This document shows positions 7,790-15,488 of a DNA stretch of 26,122 nt, piece after piece. The position numbers were made by a program, and so were the translations under genes. Below the pieces are notes generated by a model. The model was given only the letters and a program-made list of their open reading frames with translations. It had not been told where the DNA came from and did no database searches. Numbering within the stretch: position 1 is the stretch's first letter; every line of letters begins with the position of its first letter. Origin of the DNA: CAIWXH01 sp964555675 (lineage in GTDB: Bacteria > Chloroflexota > Chloroflexia > Chloroflexales > Chloroflexaceae); the NCBI GenBank assembly GCA_964555675.1, contig CAZKTU010000074.1:1-26122 (forward strand). The letters run 5' to 3'.

Positions 7790-9014
7790 GGGCCCACTGC
7801 TCTTCTTCGACTTCGTGACCCACTACGGCGGCAGCAACAAGGTCACGGTCATGCTCACCCGCGAGCTGCGCAAGACGACCGAGGTGGTAGTGGTCGACGC
7901 GTTCGGCGCGTGCCCCGACTACCTCGCCGACCTGCGGCAGGCGGGCATCGCGACGCAGGTGCTCTTCCCCGCCTGGGCGGGGCGCAAGACCATCGGGGGC
8001 GGGCGGGGCCTGCGGCGCGCCCGGCGCCTGCTGCTGGCCGCCCCTGATATGCTGCGGGTGGTGCTCAGGCTGCGCGCGGTTCTGCGCGAGCTGCGGCCGC
8101 GGGCGATGTGGGTGAACTCGCAGAAGGCCCTCTTCCCGGCCTGGCTGGCCGCCCCGCCGAGCCTGCCCCTGGCCATGTTCGTACACAACGAGCTGCGGGC
8201 GATCCGGCCGTACTGCGCCCTGGCCTGGCGCCGCGCGAACGCCGCCATCGGGGTCTCCGACGACAGCCTGCGCTACCTGCGCTCGACGCCCTACGCCCAC
8301 CGCACTTTCCACGTCATCCATAACGGCATCGACTTCGAGCGGGTGCTCAGTCAGGCCGCGGGGCCGCCCGAGCCGCTGCCGGTCAGCGCGCCCGGCCGGC
8401 TCAGGGTCGTCGTCCCGGCGCGCATCAGCCCCGAGAAGGGCCACACGGTGGCTCTCCGCGCCCTCGCGCGCCTGCGCGAGCTGGGGGGGCGGGCCGAGCT
8501 GCTGGTCTGCGGCGATGTGCTGCCCGGGGCCACCCAGGACTACTTCGCGGGCCTGCAGCGCATGGTGGCCGAGCTGGGTCTGGGCGAGGCTGTGCACTTC
8601 CTGGGGTGGCGCAAGGATATGCTCGCGGTGCTGCGGGTGGCCGACGTCGTGCTCCTGCCTTCGCTGAGCGGCGAAGGCCTGCCGATCTCGCTGATGGAGG
8701 CCATGGCCCTGGCCCGGCCCGTCGTCGCCGCGCGGGTGGGCGGGGTGCCCGAGCTGGTCCGCGACGAGCAGGACGGCCTGCTGGTCGAGCGGGGCGACGC
8801 CGAGGCTATGGCGCAGGCGCTGCTGCGCATGGGCGACGCCGGGCTGCGCGAGCGGCTGGGGGCGAGCGGGCGGTGGCGCGTGCGCGAGAGCTTCTCGCTG
8901 CAGCGCCAGGCGACCGAGTTCGTCGGGTTCATGGATCAGCTTGCGGCCTCGCCCGTGCCGCTGCGGGGCGCCCCCCTCGGCCGCGGCGAGGGCGCAGAGG
9001 GCGAGGCAATCTAG
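7758..9014 (+). CDS. GT4 glycosyltransferase
   Basis: 418 aa GT-B fold enzyme. The N-terminal domain opens with LLFFDFVTHYGGSNKVT, where the GGSNK turn corresponds to the acceptor-side glycine-rich loop. The C-terminal donor domain has VVVPARISPEKGHTVAL and an E-x7-E motif (E306, E314) in SGEGLPISLMEAMALARPVV. It overlaps the polymerase gene by 32 bases and has AGGAG at 7747-7751, six bases before the ATG. The C-terminal 25 residues are Gly/Ala/Arg-rich and not part of the fold. Linkage and sugar cannot be assigned. Confidence 0.9.
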   Translation: MTPATLAPPTRGPLLFFDFVTHYGGSNKVTVMLTRELRKTTEVVVVDAFGACPDYLADLRQAGIATQVLFPAWAGRKTIGGGRGLRRARRLLLAAPDMLRVVLRLRAVLRELRPRAMWVNSQKALFPAWLAAPPSLPLAMFVHNELRAIRPYCALAWRRANAAIGVSDDSLRYLRSTPYAHRTFHVIHNGIDFERVLSQAAGPPEPLPVSAPGRLRVVVPARISPEKGHTVALRALARLRELGGRAELLVCGDVLPGATQDYFAGLQRMVAELGLGEAVHFLGWRKDMLAVLRVADVVLLPSLSGEGLPISLMEAMALARPVVAARVGGVPELVRDEQDGLLVERGDAEAMAQALLRMGDAGLRERLGASGRWRVRESFSLQRQATEFVGFMDQLAASPVPLRGAPLGRGEGAEGEAI

Positions 9015-9029
9015 CTCGTGGAGGCGACT

Positions 9030-10229
9030 ATGCGGGCGCTCATCCCACTCGCGTCCCATTTCGTGATCGTACCTGACGGTTCACTCTGGACGGGCAACGC
9101 CTCGCTGGGCTACAGCCTCTGGACGCGCTACCTCGACGTCTACGGCGAGATCTTCCTGTGTGTGCGGGCGCGCGAGGCCGCGGCGCCGCCCGAGGGCTGG
9201 AACCGCATCTCGGGCCCGGGGGTCGTGCCCGTGCCGCTCCCCTATTTTCGCGGGCCCGAGGCCTTCGCCCGCCACTACCTGCGCATCCGCCGCATCATCG
9301 GCCAGACCCTGAGGGAGGTCGAGGCGGTGCACCTGCGCCTGCCCGACCCGATCGGCTCGGTGGTCTGGTCGCTGCTGCGGCCGGGCCAGCCCTACGGCGT
9401 CGAGGTCGTGGCCGACCCCTACGACTCTCTGGCGCCGGGGGCGAACCGCCACCCGCTGCGCCCGCTCTTTCGCCGGCTGCTCGCGCAGCAGCTGCGGCGC
9501 GAGTGCGCGCGGGCCACGGCGGCTCTCTATGTCACCGAGACGACGCTCCAGCGCAAGTACCCCTGTCGCGGCTTCACCACCCACGCCTCGACGATCGACC
9601 TGCGGGCCGCCTACTTCGCCGCCGCGCCGCGCCCGGCCGACCCGGCGCGCACGACCACCAGGCTCGTCTTCGTCGGCTCGCTGGCCCAGCTGCACAAAGG
9701 CCCCGACACGCTGATCGACGCCGTCGCGGAGTGTGTCCGCGGGGGCATGGAGCTCGAGCTGCTGATGATCGGCGACGGCCAGTACCGCGGCGAGATGGAG
9801 CAGCGCGCGGCCAGGCTGGGCCTCGGCCGGCGGGTGCACTTCGCGGGGCAGATCGCCTCGGCCGAGACGATCAAGGCGCACCTCGACCGGAGCGACCTGT
9901 TCGTGCTGCCCTCGCGGGCCGAGGGGCTGCCGCGGGCCATGATCGAGGCCATGGCGCGCGGGCTGCCCTGTATCGGCACGACCGCCGGCGGCACCGCCGA
10001 GCTGCTGCCGCCCGAGGACCTGGTCGCGCCCGAGGATGTGGCCGGGTTGGCCGCCAGGATCCGCGAGCTGGCGGGCGACCCGCAGCGCATGGCCGGCGCG
10101 TCCGCGCGGAACCTCGCCAGAGCGCGCGAGTACCAGTACGAGATCCTGCGCGAGCGGCGGCGGCGCTTCTACGCCGAGGTGCGGGGGAAGACCGAGGCCT
10201 GGCTGATGGGCCAGCCCGTGCGTGTATAG
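9030..10229 (+). CDS. GT4 glycosyltransferase
   Basis: 399 aa GT-B glycosyltransferase. The donor-binding half contains RLVFVGSLAQLHKGPDTLIDA, LLMIGDGQYRGEMEQRA and the E-x7-E motif (E298, E306) in SRAEGLPRAMIEAMARGLP, followed by GTTAGGTAELLP. The N-terminal half (FVIVPDGSLWTGNASLGYSL, then RYLDVYGEIFLC) is less usual and is probably acceptor-specific. ATG 9030 is preferred over GTG 9018 because GGAGG (9020-9024) sits five bases before it. Fifteen bases separate it from the preceding gene, in the same operon. Confidence 0.9.
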   Translation: MRALIPLASHFVIVPDGSLWTGNASLGYSLWTRYLDVYGEIFLCVRAREAAAPPEGWNRISGPGVVPVPLPYFRGPEAFARHYLRIRRIIGQTLREVEAVHLRLPDPIGSVVWSLLRPGQPYGVEVVADPYDSLAPGANRHPLRPLFRRLLAQQLRRECARATAALYVTETTLQRKYPCRGFTTHASTIDLRAAYFAAAPRPADPARTTTRLVFVGSLAQLHKGPDTLIDAVAECVRGGMELELLMIGDGQYRGEMEQRAARLGLGRRVHFAGQIASAETIKAHLDRSDLFVLPSRAEGLPRAMIEAMARGLPCIGTTAGGTAELLPPEDLVAPEDVAGLAARIRELAGDPQRMAGASARNLARAREYQYEILRERRRRFYAEVRGKTEAWLMGQPVRV

Positions 10230-10242
10230 GAGGGGAGAGCTT

Positions 10243-10842
10243 ATGCGGGGTCGCGACTGGTTCAGGATCGGCAGGCCGATCCTCGTCGGGGCCGGGCGGG
10301 CCCTGGGCTTGCTCCCGCGGGGGGTCGCCGCGCTCCTGCTCGAGCTGCTGCGCCCCATCCCGACGCGCCTGGGGGTGGCGCTGCGTTACATCGTCGTCAG
10401 CCGGCTGCTGCTGAGCTGCGGCGACAATCTGGCGGTCTTCGACGGCTGCTACCTGCGGAACCTCGGGCGGGCCCGCATCGGCAGCAACGTCTCGATCCAC
10501 CCGCTCTGCTACATCGACGCGATCGGCGGCCTCACGATCGGCTCAGACGTCTCGATCGCCCACGGGACCTCGATCATGACCTTCGAGCACGACTTCTCGC
10601 GCGGCGACGTGCCCACGCGCGACCTGCCCCTGGTCGCGGCGCCCGTGACGATCGGCAACGATACCTGGATCGGCGCGGGCTGCCGCATCCTCGCCGGGGT
10701 CACCGTGGGCGAGCACGTCGTGCTCGGCGCAGGCTCGGTCGTCACCAGGGACATCCCGTCGCACTCCCTGGCCGTCGGCGCGCCGGCGCGGGTGATCAAG
10801 CGCATCAAGACTGCGGCCCTGGCCGCGACGCCGGCGGTTTAG
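10243..10842 (+). CDS. Hexapeptide-repeat (left-handed beta-helix) acyltransferase, WcaF-like
   Basis: 199 aa. From about residue 75 the sequence shows the [IV]G-x4 periodicity of a left-handed beta helix (ARIGSNVSI, LTIGSDVSI, VTIGNDTWIG, VTVGEHVVLGAGSVVT), with a loop carrying the probable catalytic His116 (TFEHDF) and the common ending AVGAPARVIKRI. Such enzymes O-acetylate sugars using acetyl-CoA, so it probably decorates the repeat unit. The N-terminal 60 residues form an amphipathic/hydrophobic region that may lie on the membrane. A strong AGGAGG (10228-10233) supports the start at 10243. It sits between two GT4 genes. Confidence 0.9.
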   Translation: MRGRDWFRIGRPILVGAGRALGLLPRGVAALLLELLRPIPTRLGVALRYIVVSRLLLSCGDNLAVFDGCYLRNLGRARIGSNVSIHPLCYIDAIGGLTIGSDVSIAHGTSIMTFEHDFSRGDVPTRDLPLVAAPVTIGNDTWIGAGCRILAGVTVGEHVVLGAGSVVTRDIPSHSLAVGAPARVIKRIKTAALAATPAV

Positions 10843-10843
10843 G

Positions 10844-10865
10844 GGGCGCACACATGGGAGCGCCC
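10844..10865 (+). other. Intercistronic hairpin
   Basis: GGGCGC (10844-10849) pairs with GCGCCC (10860-10865) across a 10-base loop, between the acyltransferase stop and the ribosome binding site of the next GT4. No T-run follows, so it is more likely an RNA-processing or stability element than a terminator. Confidence 0.35.
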
Positions 10866-10882
10866 TTACGGAAGGAGGGGCC

Positions 10883-12040
10883 ATGAAGGTAGCACTGCTC
10901 GTCCCGCTCGACTTTGATGCCTGGAACTACCACCGCGGGCTGCTCGAGGAGCTGGTCGAGCGCGGCTGCGCCGTCACCGTGATCTGCCCGCCCGGGGCCT
11001 ACATCGAGCGGCTGCGGGCGCGGCTCAAGGTCGCGCACATCCCTCTCAGGGTCAACCGCTTTATCAACCCGCGCGAGGACATGGCCCTTGTCCGCGCGCT
11101 CTACGGCGTGTTCAGCCGTGCACGCTTCGACATCGTCCATACCAATACGATCAAGCCCAACATCTACGGGACTCTGGCGGCGAAGCTCGCCGGCGTCGAG
11201 CACGTCTACGGGGCCGTGCGGGGCAGGGGTGCAGTCTTCGCCGAGGCCACGACGCTCAAGCGGCGGGCCCTGCGCACGCTGGTCATGGGCCTGTTCGCCG
11301 TCGCCTTTCGCTGCGCCAGCAGGGTGCAGTTCCTGAACCAGGACGACCTGGACTATTTTGTCGCCGCGCGCATGATCGCCCGCGAGAAGGCCGTCCTCGT
11401 GCGCAGCAGCGGCGTCAATCTCCAGGAGTTCGCGCCTGAGGCCCTCGACCCGGGCCGGCTGGCGGCGCTGCGGGCGGAGCTGGGGCTGCGGCCGGGGCGC
11501 CCGGTGGTGACCATGTTCTCGCGCGCCTACTGGAGCAAGGGCGTGGAGGAGTTTATCGCGGCGGCCGAGACGCTCGGGCCGAAGCGCGACGCCCAGTTCT
11601 TCTTCGTCGGCAAGACCGAGCAGGGGCCCGACGCCGTGCCCGCCGAGTACCTCAGGGGGCGCGAGTCGCCGCACTTTCGCTGGCTGGGCTGGCGCGAGGA
11701 GGTCAGGGAGCTGCTGGCGCTCTCGGACGTGGTGGCCCTGCCGTCCTACTACCCCGAGGGCATCCCGCGGACGCTGCTCGAGGCGATGGCCATGGGCAAG
11801 CCGATCATTACGACCGACAGCGTCGGCTGCCGCGAGGTCGTCGAGCACGGCAGGAACGGCTTTCTGATCCCGGTCAAGGACATCGCGGCCCTCGGGCGGG
11901 GCCTGGACCTGCTGCTGAGCCACGAGCCGCTGCGGGCCAGCTTCGGCGCCTCGTCGCGGCGCAAGGTCGAGGCCGAGTTCGACGAGCGCATGATCGTCGG
12001 CCAGGTGCTGCACAAGCTCTACGGCTTCGCCGCGGTATGA
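10883..12040 (+). CDS. GT4 glycosyltransferase
   Basis: 385 aa GT-B enzyme of the group with N-terminal phrase DIVHTNTIKPNIYGTLAAKL and the following GRGAVF loop, seen in transferases acting on lipid-linked sugars (PglA-like relatives). The donor domain has MFSRAYWSKGVEEFI, FFFVGKTEQGPDAVP and E-x7-E (E292, E300) in YYPEGIPRTLLEAMAMGKP, then a full DSVGCREVVEHGRNGFLIP segment. AAGGAGGGG stands directly before the ATG, the strongest ribosome binding site in the cluster. It is the last of four GT4s, so the repeat unit probably has about five sugars including the first one added by the phosphotransferase (inference). Confidence 0.92.
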   Translation: MKVALLVPLDFDAWNYHRGLLEELVERGCAVTVICPPGAYIERLRARLKVAHIPLRVNRFINPREDMALVRALYGVFSRARFDIVHTNTIKPNIYGTLAAKLAGVEHVYGAVRGRGAVFAEATTLKRRALRTLVMGLFAVAFRCASRVQFLNQDDLDYFVAARMIAREKAVLVRSSGVNLQEFAPEALDPGRLAALRAELGLRPGRPVVTMFSRAYWSKGVEEFIAAAETLGPKRDAQFFFVGKTEQGPDAVPAEYLRGRESPHFRWLGWREEVRELLALSDVVALPSYYPEGIPRTLLEAMAMGKPIITTDSVGCREVVEHGRNGFLIPVKDIAALGRGLDLLLSHEPLRASFGASSRRKVEAEFDERMIVGQVLHKLYGFAAV

Positions 12041-12081
12041 ATAGCTGTTCATCTTCATCTGCCGGCGCGGGCCCGGGGCGC

Positions 12082-12092
12082 TGCTATAGTCG
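12082..12092 (+). promoter_or_regulatory. Extended -10 promoter (TGCTATAGT) before the phosphoglycosyl transferase gene
   Basis: TGC-TATAGT with following CG repeats exactly the 11-mer at 578-588. No -35 box at normal spacing. Predicted transcription start is about 12097, some 46 bases before the ATG at 12143. This would give the last gene of the cluster its own transcript. Confidence 0.5.
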
Positions 12093-12142
12093 GGGCAGAG
12101 ACGCGAATCGCAGCCCTAGACATGAAGCAGGAGGCTGTCCTG

Positions 12143-12304
12143 ATGAGCAACATAACGCTCGAGCGTGCGACCCGGTCGACCGTAGCGCGCTACAAACTCA
12201 ACCTGCCCTTCTCGGAGCGGCGGCTGCTGCTGTTTCTGGGCGACATCACGATGATCATGGCCGCCACTGGCGTCGCCCTCTGGCTCAACGCGCTGATCGC
12301 GTGA
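12143..12304 (+). pseudogene. N-terminal fragment (first membrane helix) of the phosphoglycosyl transferase, ended by in-frame TGA
   Basis: 53 residues starting at ATG 12143, which has AGGAGG (12129-12134) eight bases upstream; ATG 12122 in the same frame is less likely. The segment LPFSERRLLLFLGDITMIMA, continuing into ATGVALWLNALIA, is what normally opens polyprenyl-phosphate sugar phosphotransferases (a basic SERR-type turn, then helix 1 with a GD). The stop TGA (12302-12304) is in the same reading frame as the rest of the gene, which begins at 12425, and no other stop lies between them. The 40 bridging codons are Cys/Gly/Arg-rich and do not look like this family. It may be a broken gene, a sequencing or assembly error, or a truly split two-peptide enzyme. 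Confidence 0.6.
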
Positions 12305-12424
12305 CGGTGGCCGCGGCCTGACGGGGGGGTCGGCAAGAGGTCTGGAGGATGCTGCTCCTTCAGGCCCGCTCGAGTGCGTCTATCGGCGGCCCTGAGGGGG
12401 CAGGCTTGCTGGGAGGGGGGGCCT

Positions 12425-13720
12425 ATGCTCTGGATACTCGTGCTGCTTGGGATCTGGCTGCTGCTGCTCGTGGTCGTCAACGTCTACGAGCTTTCGGTTT
12501 CGGGCCATCGGGTCAGGGTGGTCGGGCGCCTCGTCGCCGCCGCATTCCTGGCCGGGCTCTGCTACCTGGTGATCTTCTTCCTCTTCGGCCGGCCCATCCT
12601 CCTGGGGGACGGGCAGGTCGCCGACCGTATCGGCCTGGACGACCTGACCAACCCGCCGCGCCTGCTGCCCGCCCTGATCTTGCTGATCGGGTTGCCGCTG
12701 CTGATCGTCTGGCGGATCGGCTACGCGCAGTTCTTCAGCAGCCCGCTGCTGCGCCGCCGCGCGGTGATTGTGGGGGCGGGGGTGATCGGCCGCGCCCTCT
12801 CGCGCGAGACCGAGAGCGCGACGAGCGAGTACGAGTATGTGGGCTTTATCGACGATGATCCGGGCCTGCAGGGGGTCTATGTCGCCGGCCTGAAGGTCCT
12901 CGGCGACCACGGCGCCCTGCCCGCGATCATCAAGGAGCACGCCGTCGACGAGGTGATCGTCGCCCAGCCCGGCGCGATCGAGGGCGAGCTCTTTCGGGCC
13001 CTGACCCACTGCCACGAGCACGGGGTCGAGATCAAGCCGATGTCACGGGTCTACGAGGAGGTCCTGGGCCAGGTGCCGGCCGAGTACCTCGGGCCGAACT
13101 GGTTCCTCAACGCGACCAACAGCCACTTTCCGACCCTCTACAGGCTGGTGAAGCGCCTGATGGACATCGTCGTCGGCGTGGTCGGCCTGATCGTCCTGGC
13201 GCTCCTGCTGCCCTTCATCGCCCTGGCCATCTACCTCGACAACCGCGGCCCGATCTTCTACCGGCAAGAGCGCTGCGGCCTGTTCGGCAAGCCGTTCTAT
13301 CTGTACAAGTTTCGCTCGATGGTGACGAATGCCGAGCAGGTCGGCCAGGTCAAATGGGCCGAGAAGAACGACCCACGGGTGACCCGGGTCGGCAAGTTCA
13401 TGCGGCGGACGCGGATCGACGAGCTGCCCCAGTTCATCAACATCCTGCGGGGCGACATGAGCATCGTCGGACCGCGACCCGAGCGCCCCCAGTTCGTCGA
13501 CCAGCTCGAGCAGCAGATCCCCTTCTACAGGGCCCGGCTGAGCGCCAAGCCCGGCCTGACCGGCTGGGCCCAGGTGCGCTACCGCTACGGCAGCAGCGTC
13601 GAGGACGCCCTGATCAAGCTGAAGTACGATATGTACTATATCAAGAACCGCTCGTTCTTCCTCGATACGATTATCATCTTTCGCACGATCGGCGTCGTGC
13701 TGGCCTTGCGCGGGATGTAG
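12425..13720 (+). CDS. Polyprenyl-phosphate sugar-1-phosphate transferase (WbaP/WcaJ-like initiating PGT)
   Basis: 431 aa. It should start repeat-unit synthesis by moving a sugar-1-phosphate from a nucleotide sugar to undecaprenyl phosphate at the inner face of the membrane. Visible order: three membrane helices (1-23, about 34-56, 80-103), a Rossmann-like domain starting RRRAVIVGAGVIGRAL, a fourth helix (about 248-273), then the catalytic domain with GPIFYRQERCGLFGKPF, YKFRSM, the Asp-Glu dyad D332-E333 in RIDELPQFINILRGDMSIVG, PRPERP and KPGLTGWAQV. Start 12425 has a GGGAGGGGGG tract before it. The normal first helix is missing from this frame and is encoded by the fragment at 12143-12304. 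The catalytic part is intact. Confidence 0.9.
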   Translation: MLWILVLLGIWLLLLVVVNVYELSVSGHRVRVVGRLVAAAFLAGLCYLVIFFLFGRPILLGDGQVADRIGLDDLTNPPRLLPALILLIGLPLLIVWRIGYAQFFSSPLLRRRAVIVGAGVIGRALSRETESATSEYEYVGFIDDDPGLQGVYVAGLKVLGDHGALPAIIKEHAVDEVIVAQPGAIEGELFRALTHCHEHGVEIKPMSRVYEEVLGQVPAEYLGPNWFLNATNSHFPTLYRLVKRLMDIVVGVVGLIVLALLLPFIALAIYLDNRGPIFYRQERCGLFGKPFYLYKFRSMVTNAEQVGQVKWAEKNDPRVTRVGKFMRRTRIDELPQFINILRGDMSIVGPRPERPQFVDQLEQQIPFYRARLSAKPGLTGWAQVRYRYGSSVEDALIKLKYDMYYIKNRSFFLDTIIIFRTIGVVLALRGM

Positions 13721-13727
13721 GGTCGGC

Positions 13728-13752
13728 GGTGCAGCCTACCTGAAGCTGCGCC
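13728..13752. terminator. Hairpin between convergent genes, possible bidirectional terminator
   Basis: GGTGCAGC (13728-13735) pairs with GCTGCGCC (13745-13752), eight pairs with one G-U and a nine-base loop, eight bases after the phosphotransferase stop and facing the convergent BTAD gene. No T-run follows on either strand, so the terminator role is tentative. Confidence 0.35.
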
Positions 13753-13782
13753 ATGGGAGATTCGCAGGGAGGGCGCGAGGCG

Positions 13783-14823
13783 TTAGTCGGCGGCCACCGT
13801 GTGGGCCTTCTGGCGCAGCTGCAGGTAGGTCCAGACCACGACGTCGTGCTGCCCCTCGGGGCTCTGCTCGTCGACCGCATTGGCCTGCAAGTAGCGGCGG
13901 TAGGTGTGCTCGAGCAGCGCGCCCTGGCCAAGCTGGCTGTAGGCCCGCAGGAGCCAGGCGACAACCTCGTCGGCGCTCTCGTCGCCGTCGAAGATCTGGC
14001 TGCAGATGCTCGCGCACTCGTCATAACGCGCGCATGCATAGTTGTGCTCGGCCAGGCACTCGGCGGCGAGCAGGAAGCTGCCGCGCAGGAAGTCGCGGCG
14101 CGGCTGGGCCCAGGGCGCGCCCTGGGGCAGATCGATCATGTAGGGCCCGCCATAGAGCTGTAGGGCCTGGGCGTAGAGCGGCGCCGCGGCCTGCAGGCCC
14201 CTGCTCTCGTTGGTGTGTACCGCGAGGGCGAAGGCGTGCTCGAAGGCCTGGACATCGGTCTGGAAGAGGTCGGGGCGCAGCAGGCAGTGGTTGTCGGCGA
14301 TGCTCAGGGCCTGCTCGGCGAAGGCCTCGTCGCGCAGGCTCGCCAGCAGCTCGCGCAGGGCCTGCAGGGTGCGCCCGCGGGTGGGGGCCCTGCTGCTGCC
14401 CCAGACGGCCGTCTCGAGGGCGGCGCGGGTCGTCCCGCGCTTGCCGCAGTGGAGCATGTAGCCGAGCACGCCCTGGAGCTTCTGCCAGCCGACTCGCTCG
14501 TTAACGCTACGCACCCAGCTGTCGAGTTTGACCTCCTGGCTGTCCACATACAGTCGCATGCGGCCCAGGCACTCCACGTAGATCCCTTGAAAGGGCTGGG
14601 CGCGCACGGGCAGGTCGGTCAGCTCGCCAATATGCTGGAGGGCCAGGCGGGCCTGGCGGCGCAGCCTGTCGTCGGACGCCGTGAGGCAGCGCCGCAGCAT
14701 GGTCAGCCCGTGCTCGCCGTAGGTGCCCAGCAGGATCGCGCAGGCCTGCCGGCGCACTTCCGGCTGCTCGTCGGTCAGCAGGGGCAGATAGAGGGCCGCG
14801 GGGCTGAAGCCAGGTGCGTGCAT
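13783..14823 (-). CDS. HEAT-like repeat / winged-helix / BTAD transcriptional regulator (SARP-like)
   Basis: 346 aa. Residues about 8-70 look like one to two HEAT helices (LLTDEQPEVRRQACAILLG, then DDRLRRQARLALQHIGEL). Residues about 82-165 resemble the winged-helix DNA-binding region of SARP/AfsR proteins (YVECLGRMRLYVDSQEVKL, then LGYMLHCGKRGTTRAALETA and a VWG box). Residues about 190-320 match the bacterial transcriptional activator domain: DVQAFEHAFALAV, YAQALQLYGGPYMID, and the TPR-like ending VAWLLRAYSQLGQGALLEHT. There is no ATPase (STAND) domain. GGGAAGA lies just before the start. It follows the PilZ gene by about 100 bases on the same strand and may share its transcript. DNA binding is inferred from domain type; some such proteins have degenerate helices. 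Confidence 0.75.
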   Translation of the reverse strand: MHAPGFSPAALYLPLLTDEQPEVRRQACAILLGTYGEHGLTMLRRCLTASDDRLRRQARLALQHIGELTDLPVRAQPFQGIYVECLGRMRLYVDSQEVKLDSWVRSVNERVGWQKLQGVLGYMLHCGKRGTTRAALETAVWGSSRAPTRGRTLQALRELLASLRDEAFAEQALSIADNHCLLRPDLFQTDVQAFEHAFALAVHTNESRGLQAAAPLYAQALQLYGGPYMIDLPQGAPWAQPRRDFLRGSFLLAAECLAEHNYACARYDECASICSQIFDGDESADEVVAWLLRAYSQLGQGALLEHTYRRYLQANAVDEQSPEGQHDVVVWTYLQLRQKAHTVAAD

Positions 14824-14905
14824 AATTCTTCCCGTCGATTACAGTCTTGCGGGAGGCGTGGAGGGCCAGGCTCTGTGCCCCCGCCGCCGGCAGCGGAAGG
14901 CCGTA

Positions 14906-14919
14906 GCTCGGTTACGAGC
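14906..14919 (-). other. Small hairpin just after the PilZ stop codon
   Basis: GCTCG/CGAGC, five pairs with a GTTA loop, two bases beyond the PilZ stop. The outer AAGG/CCTT bases could extend it. No T-run. It may weakly separate the PilZ and BTAD messages. Confidence 0.25.
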
Positions 14920-14921
14920 CT

Positions 14922-15305
14922 TCAGGGCGTTTCCTCGGGCGCGAAGAGCAGCCGATGGCGGATGAAGACGAGGGCGACCGCGTAGTGGCCATCCTTCTGG
15001 CGCTTGCTGCGCAGCACGATGCCGCGGATCGCTACCCCCGGCCCCGGCGTCTGCAGCGTGGCGCCCAGGGTGAAACGGACAATGACGAAGAGCAGGTCGC
15101 CGATCGTGGCCATGTGCCGCAGGCGCAGGTGCATGCCATGGGCGCTCAGGTTGTCGAGGGTGAGCTCCTCTTCGAAGGGGCGGCCGCTGCGCGGCCGGCC
15201 GCGCACAAGGGCCGGGAAGGGCTCGGCGAGGCGCGGCGCGCCGCGACGCTCCAGCGAGAGATGCGGGTCGTTGTCGCGGACGGCCTGGCGTTCCTCGCTC
15301 GTCAT
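14922..15305 (-). CDS. PilZ-domain protein, probable c-di-GMP receptor
   Basis: 127 aa, essentially a single PilZ domain. The two c-di-GMP-binding motifs are both present: R-x3-R at R21-R25 (ERRGAPRL) and N-x-S-x2-G at N52-G57 (DNLSAHG), the latter with the allowed Asn. The rest alternates in beta-strand fashion (LFVIVRFTL, VAIRGIVLRSK, YAVALVFI). Start 15305 is chosen because GAAGGA lies 10 bases upstream and the protein then begins close to the domain; an ATG at 15368 would add 21 residues without a ribosome binding site. Next to a polysaccharide cluster, a PilZ protein suggests c-di-GMP control of polymer production or surface behaviour (inference). Confidence 0.85.
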   Translation of the reverse strand: MTSEERQAVRDNDPHLSLERRGAPRLAEPFPALVRGRPRSGRPFEEELTLDNLSAHGMHLRLRHMATIGDLLFVIVRFTLGATLQTPGPGVAIRGIVLRSKRQKDGHYAVALVFIRHRLLFAPEETP

Positions 15306-15358
15306 GGAGGCGTGATCCTTCGCTGACGTCGAGCTGAGTGTGGTGCGGGGATGTCTTA

Positions 15359-15386
15359 TCCTAGTCATACTGCCGCCGGTAGTAAA
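15359..15386 (-). promoter_or_regulatory. Possible sigma-70 promoter for the PilZ gene
   Basis: On the minus strand TTTACT (15386-15381) and TAGGAT (15364-15359) are 16 bases apart, about 55 bases before the chosen start. Moderate match to consensus only. Confidence 0.3.
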
Positions 15387-15444
15387 TCGCCGAGAGCGCC
15401 TGTTTTTCTGTAGCGCTTTAGCCTACCCGCGGGGTCGCCTGATG

Positions 15445-15479
15445 GGCTCTTTGTGCCGGTGAGGCGAGCACAAAGGGCC
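15445..15479. other. 12-bp inverted repeat upstream of the REC-Hpt gene
   Basis: GGCTCTTTGTGC (15445-15456) pairs with GCACAAAGGGCC (15468-15479), 12 pairs with one G-U and an 11-base loop. It lies in the divergent PilZ/REC-Hpt region just upstream of a -35 box, so an operator or a leader structure of an unseen transcript is possible. No T-run. Confidence 0.45.
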
Positions 15480-15488
15480 TATAGCCGA

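Noticed and set aside
12302..12304. TGA recoding (selenocysteine or TGA as Trp)
   Set aside because: Other genes here end in TGA in the normal way, no SECIS-like hairpin was evident, and the sequence after the TGA does not resemble the family.
12037..12321. Possible small gene overlapping the GT4 end and the PGT fragment
   Set aside because: It is out of frame with the recognisable membrane helix and has Ala/Arg/Cys-rich shadow composition.
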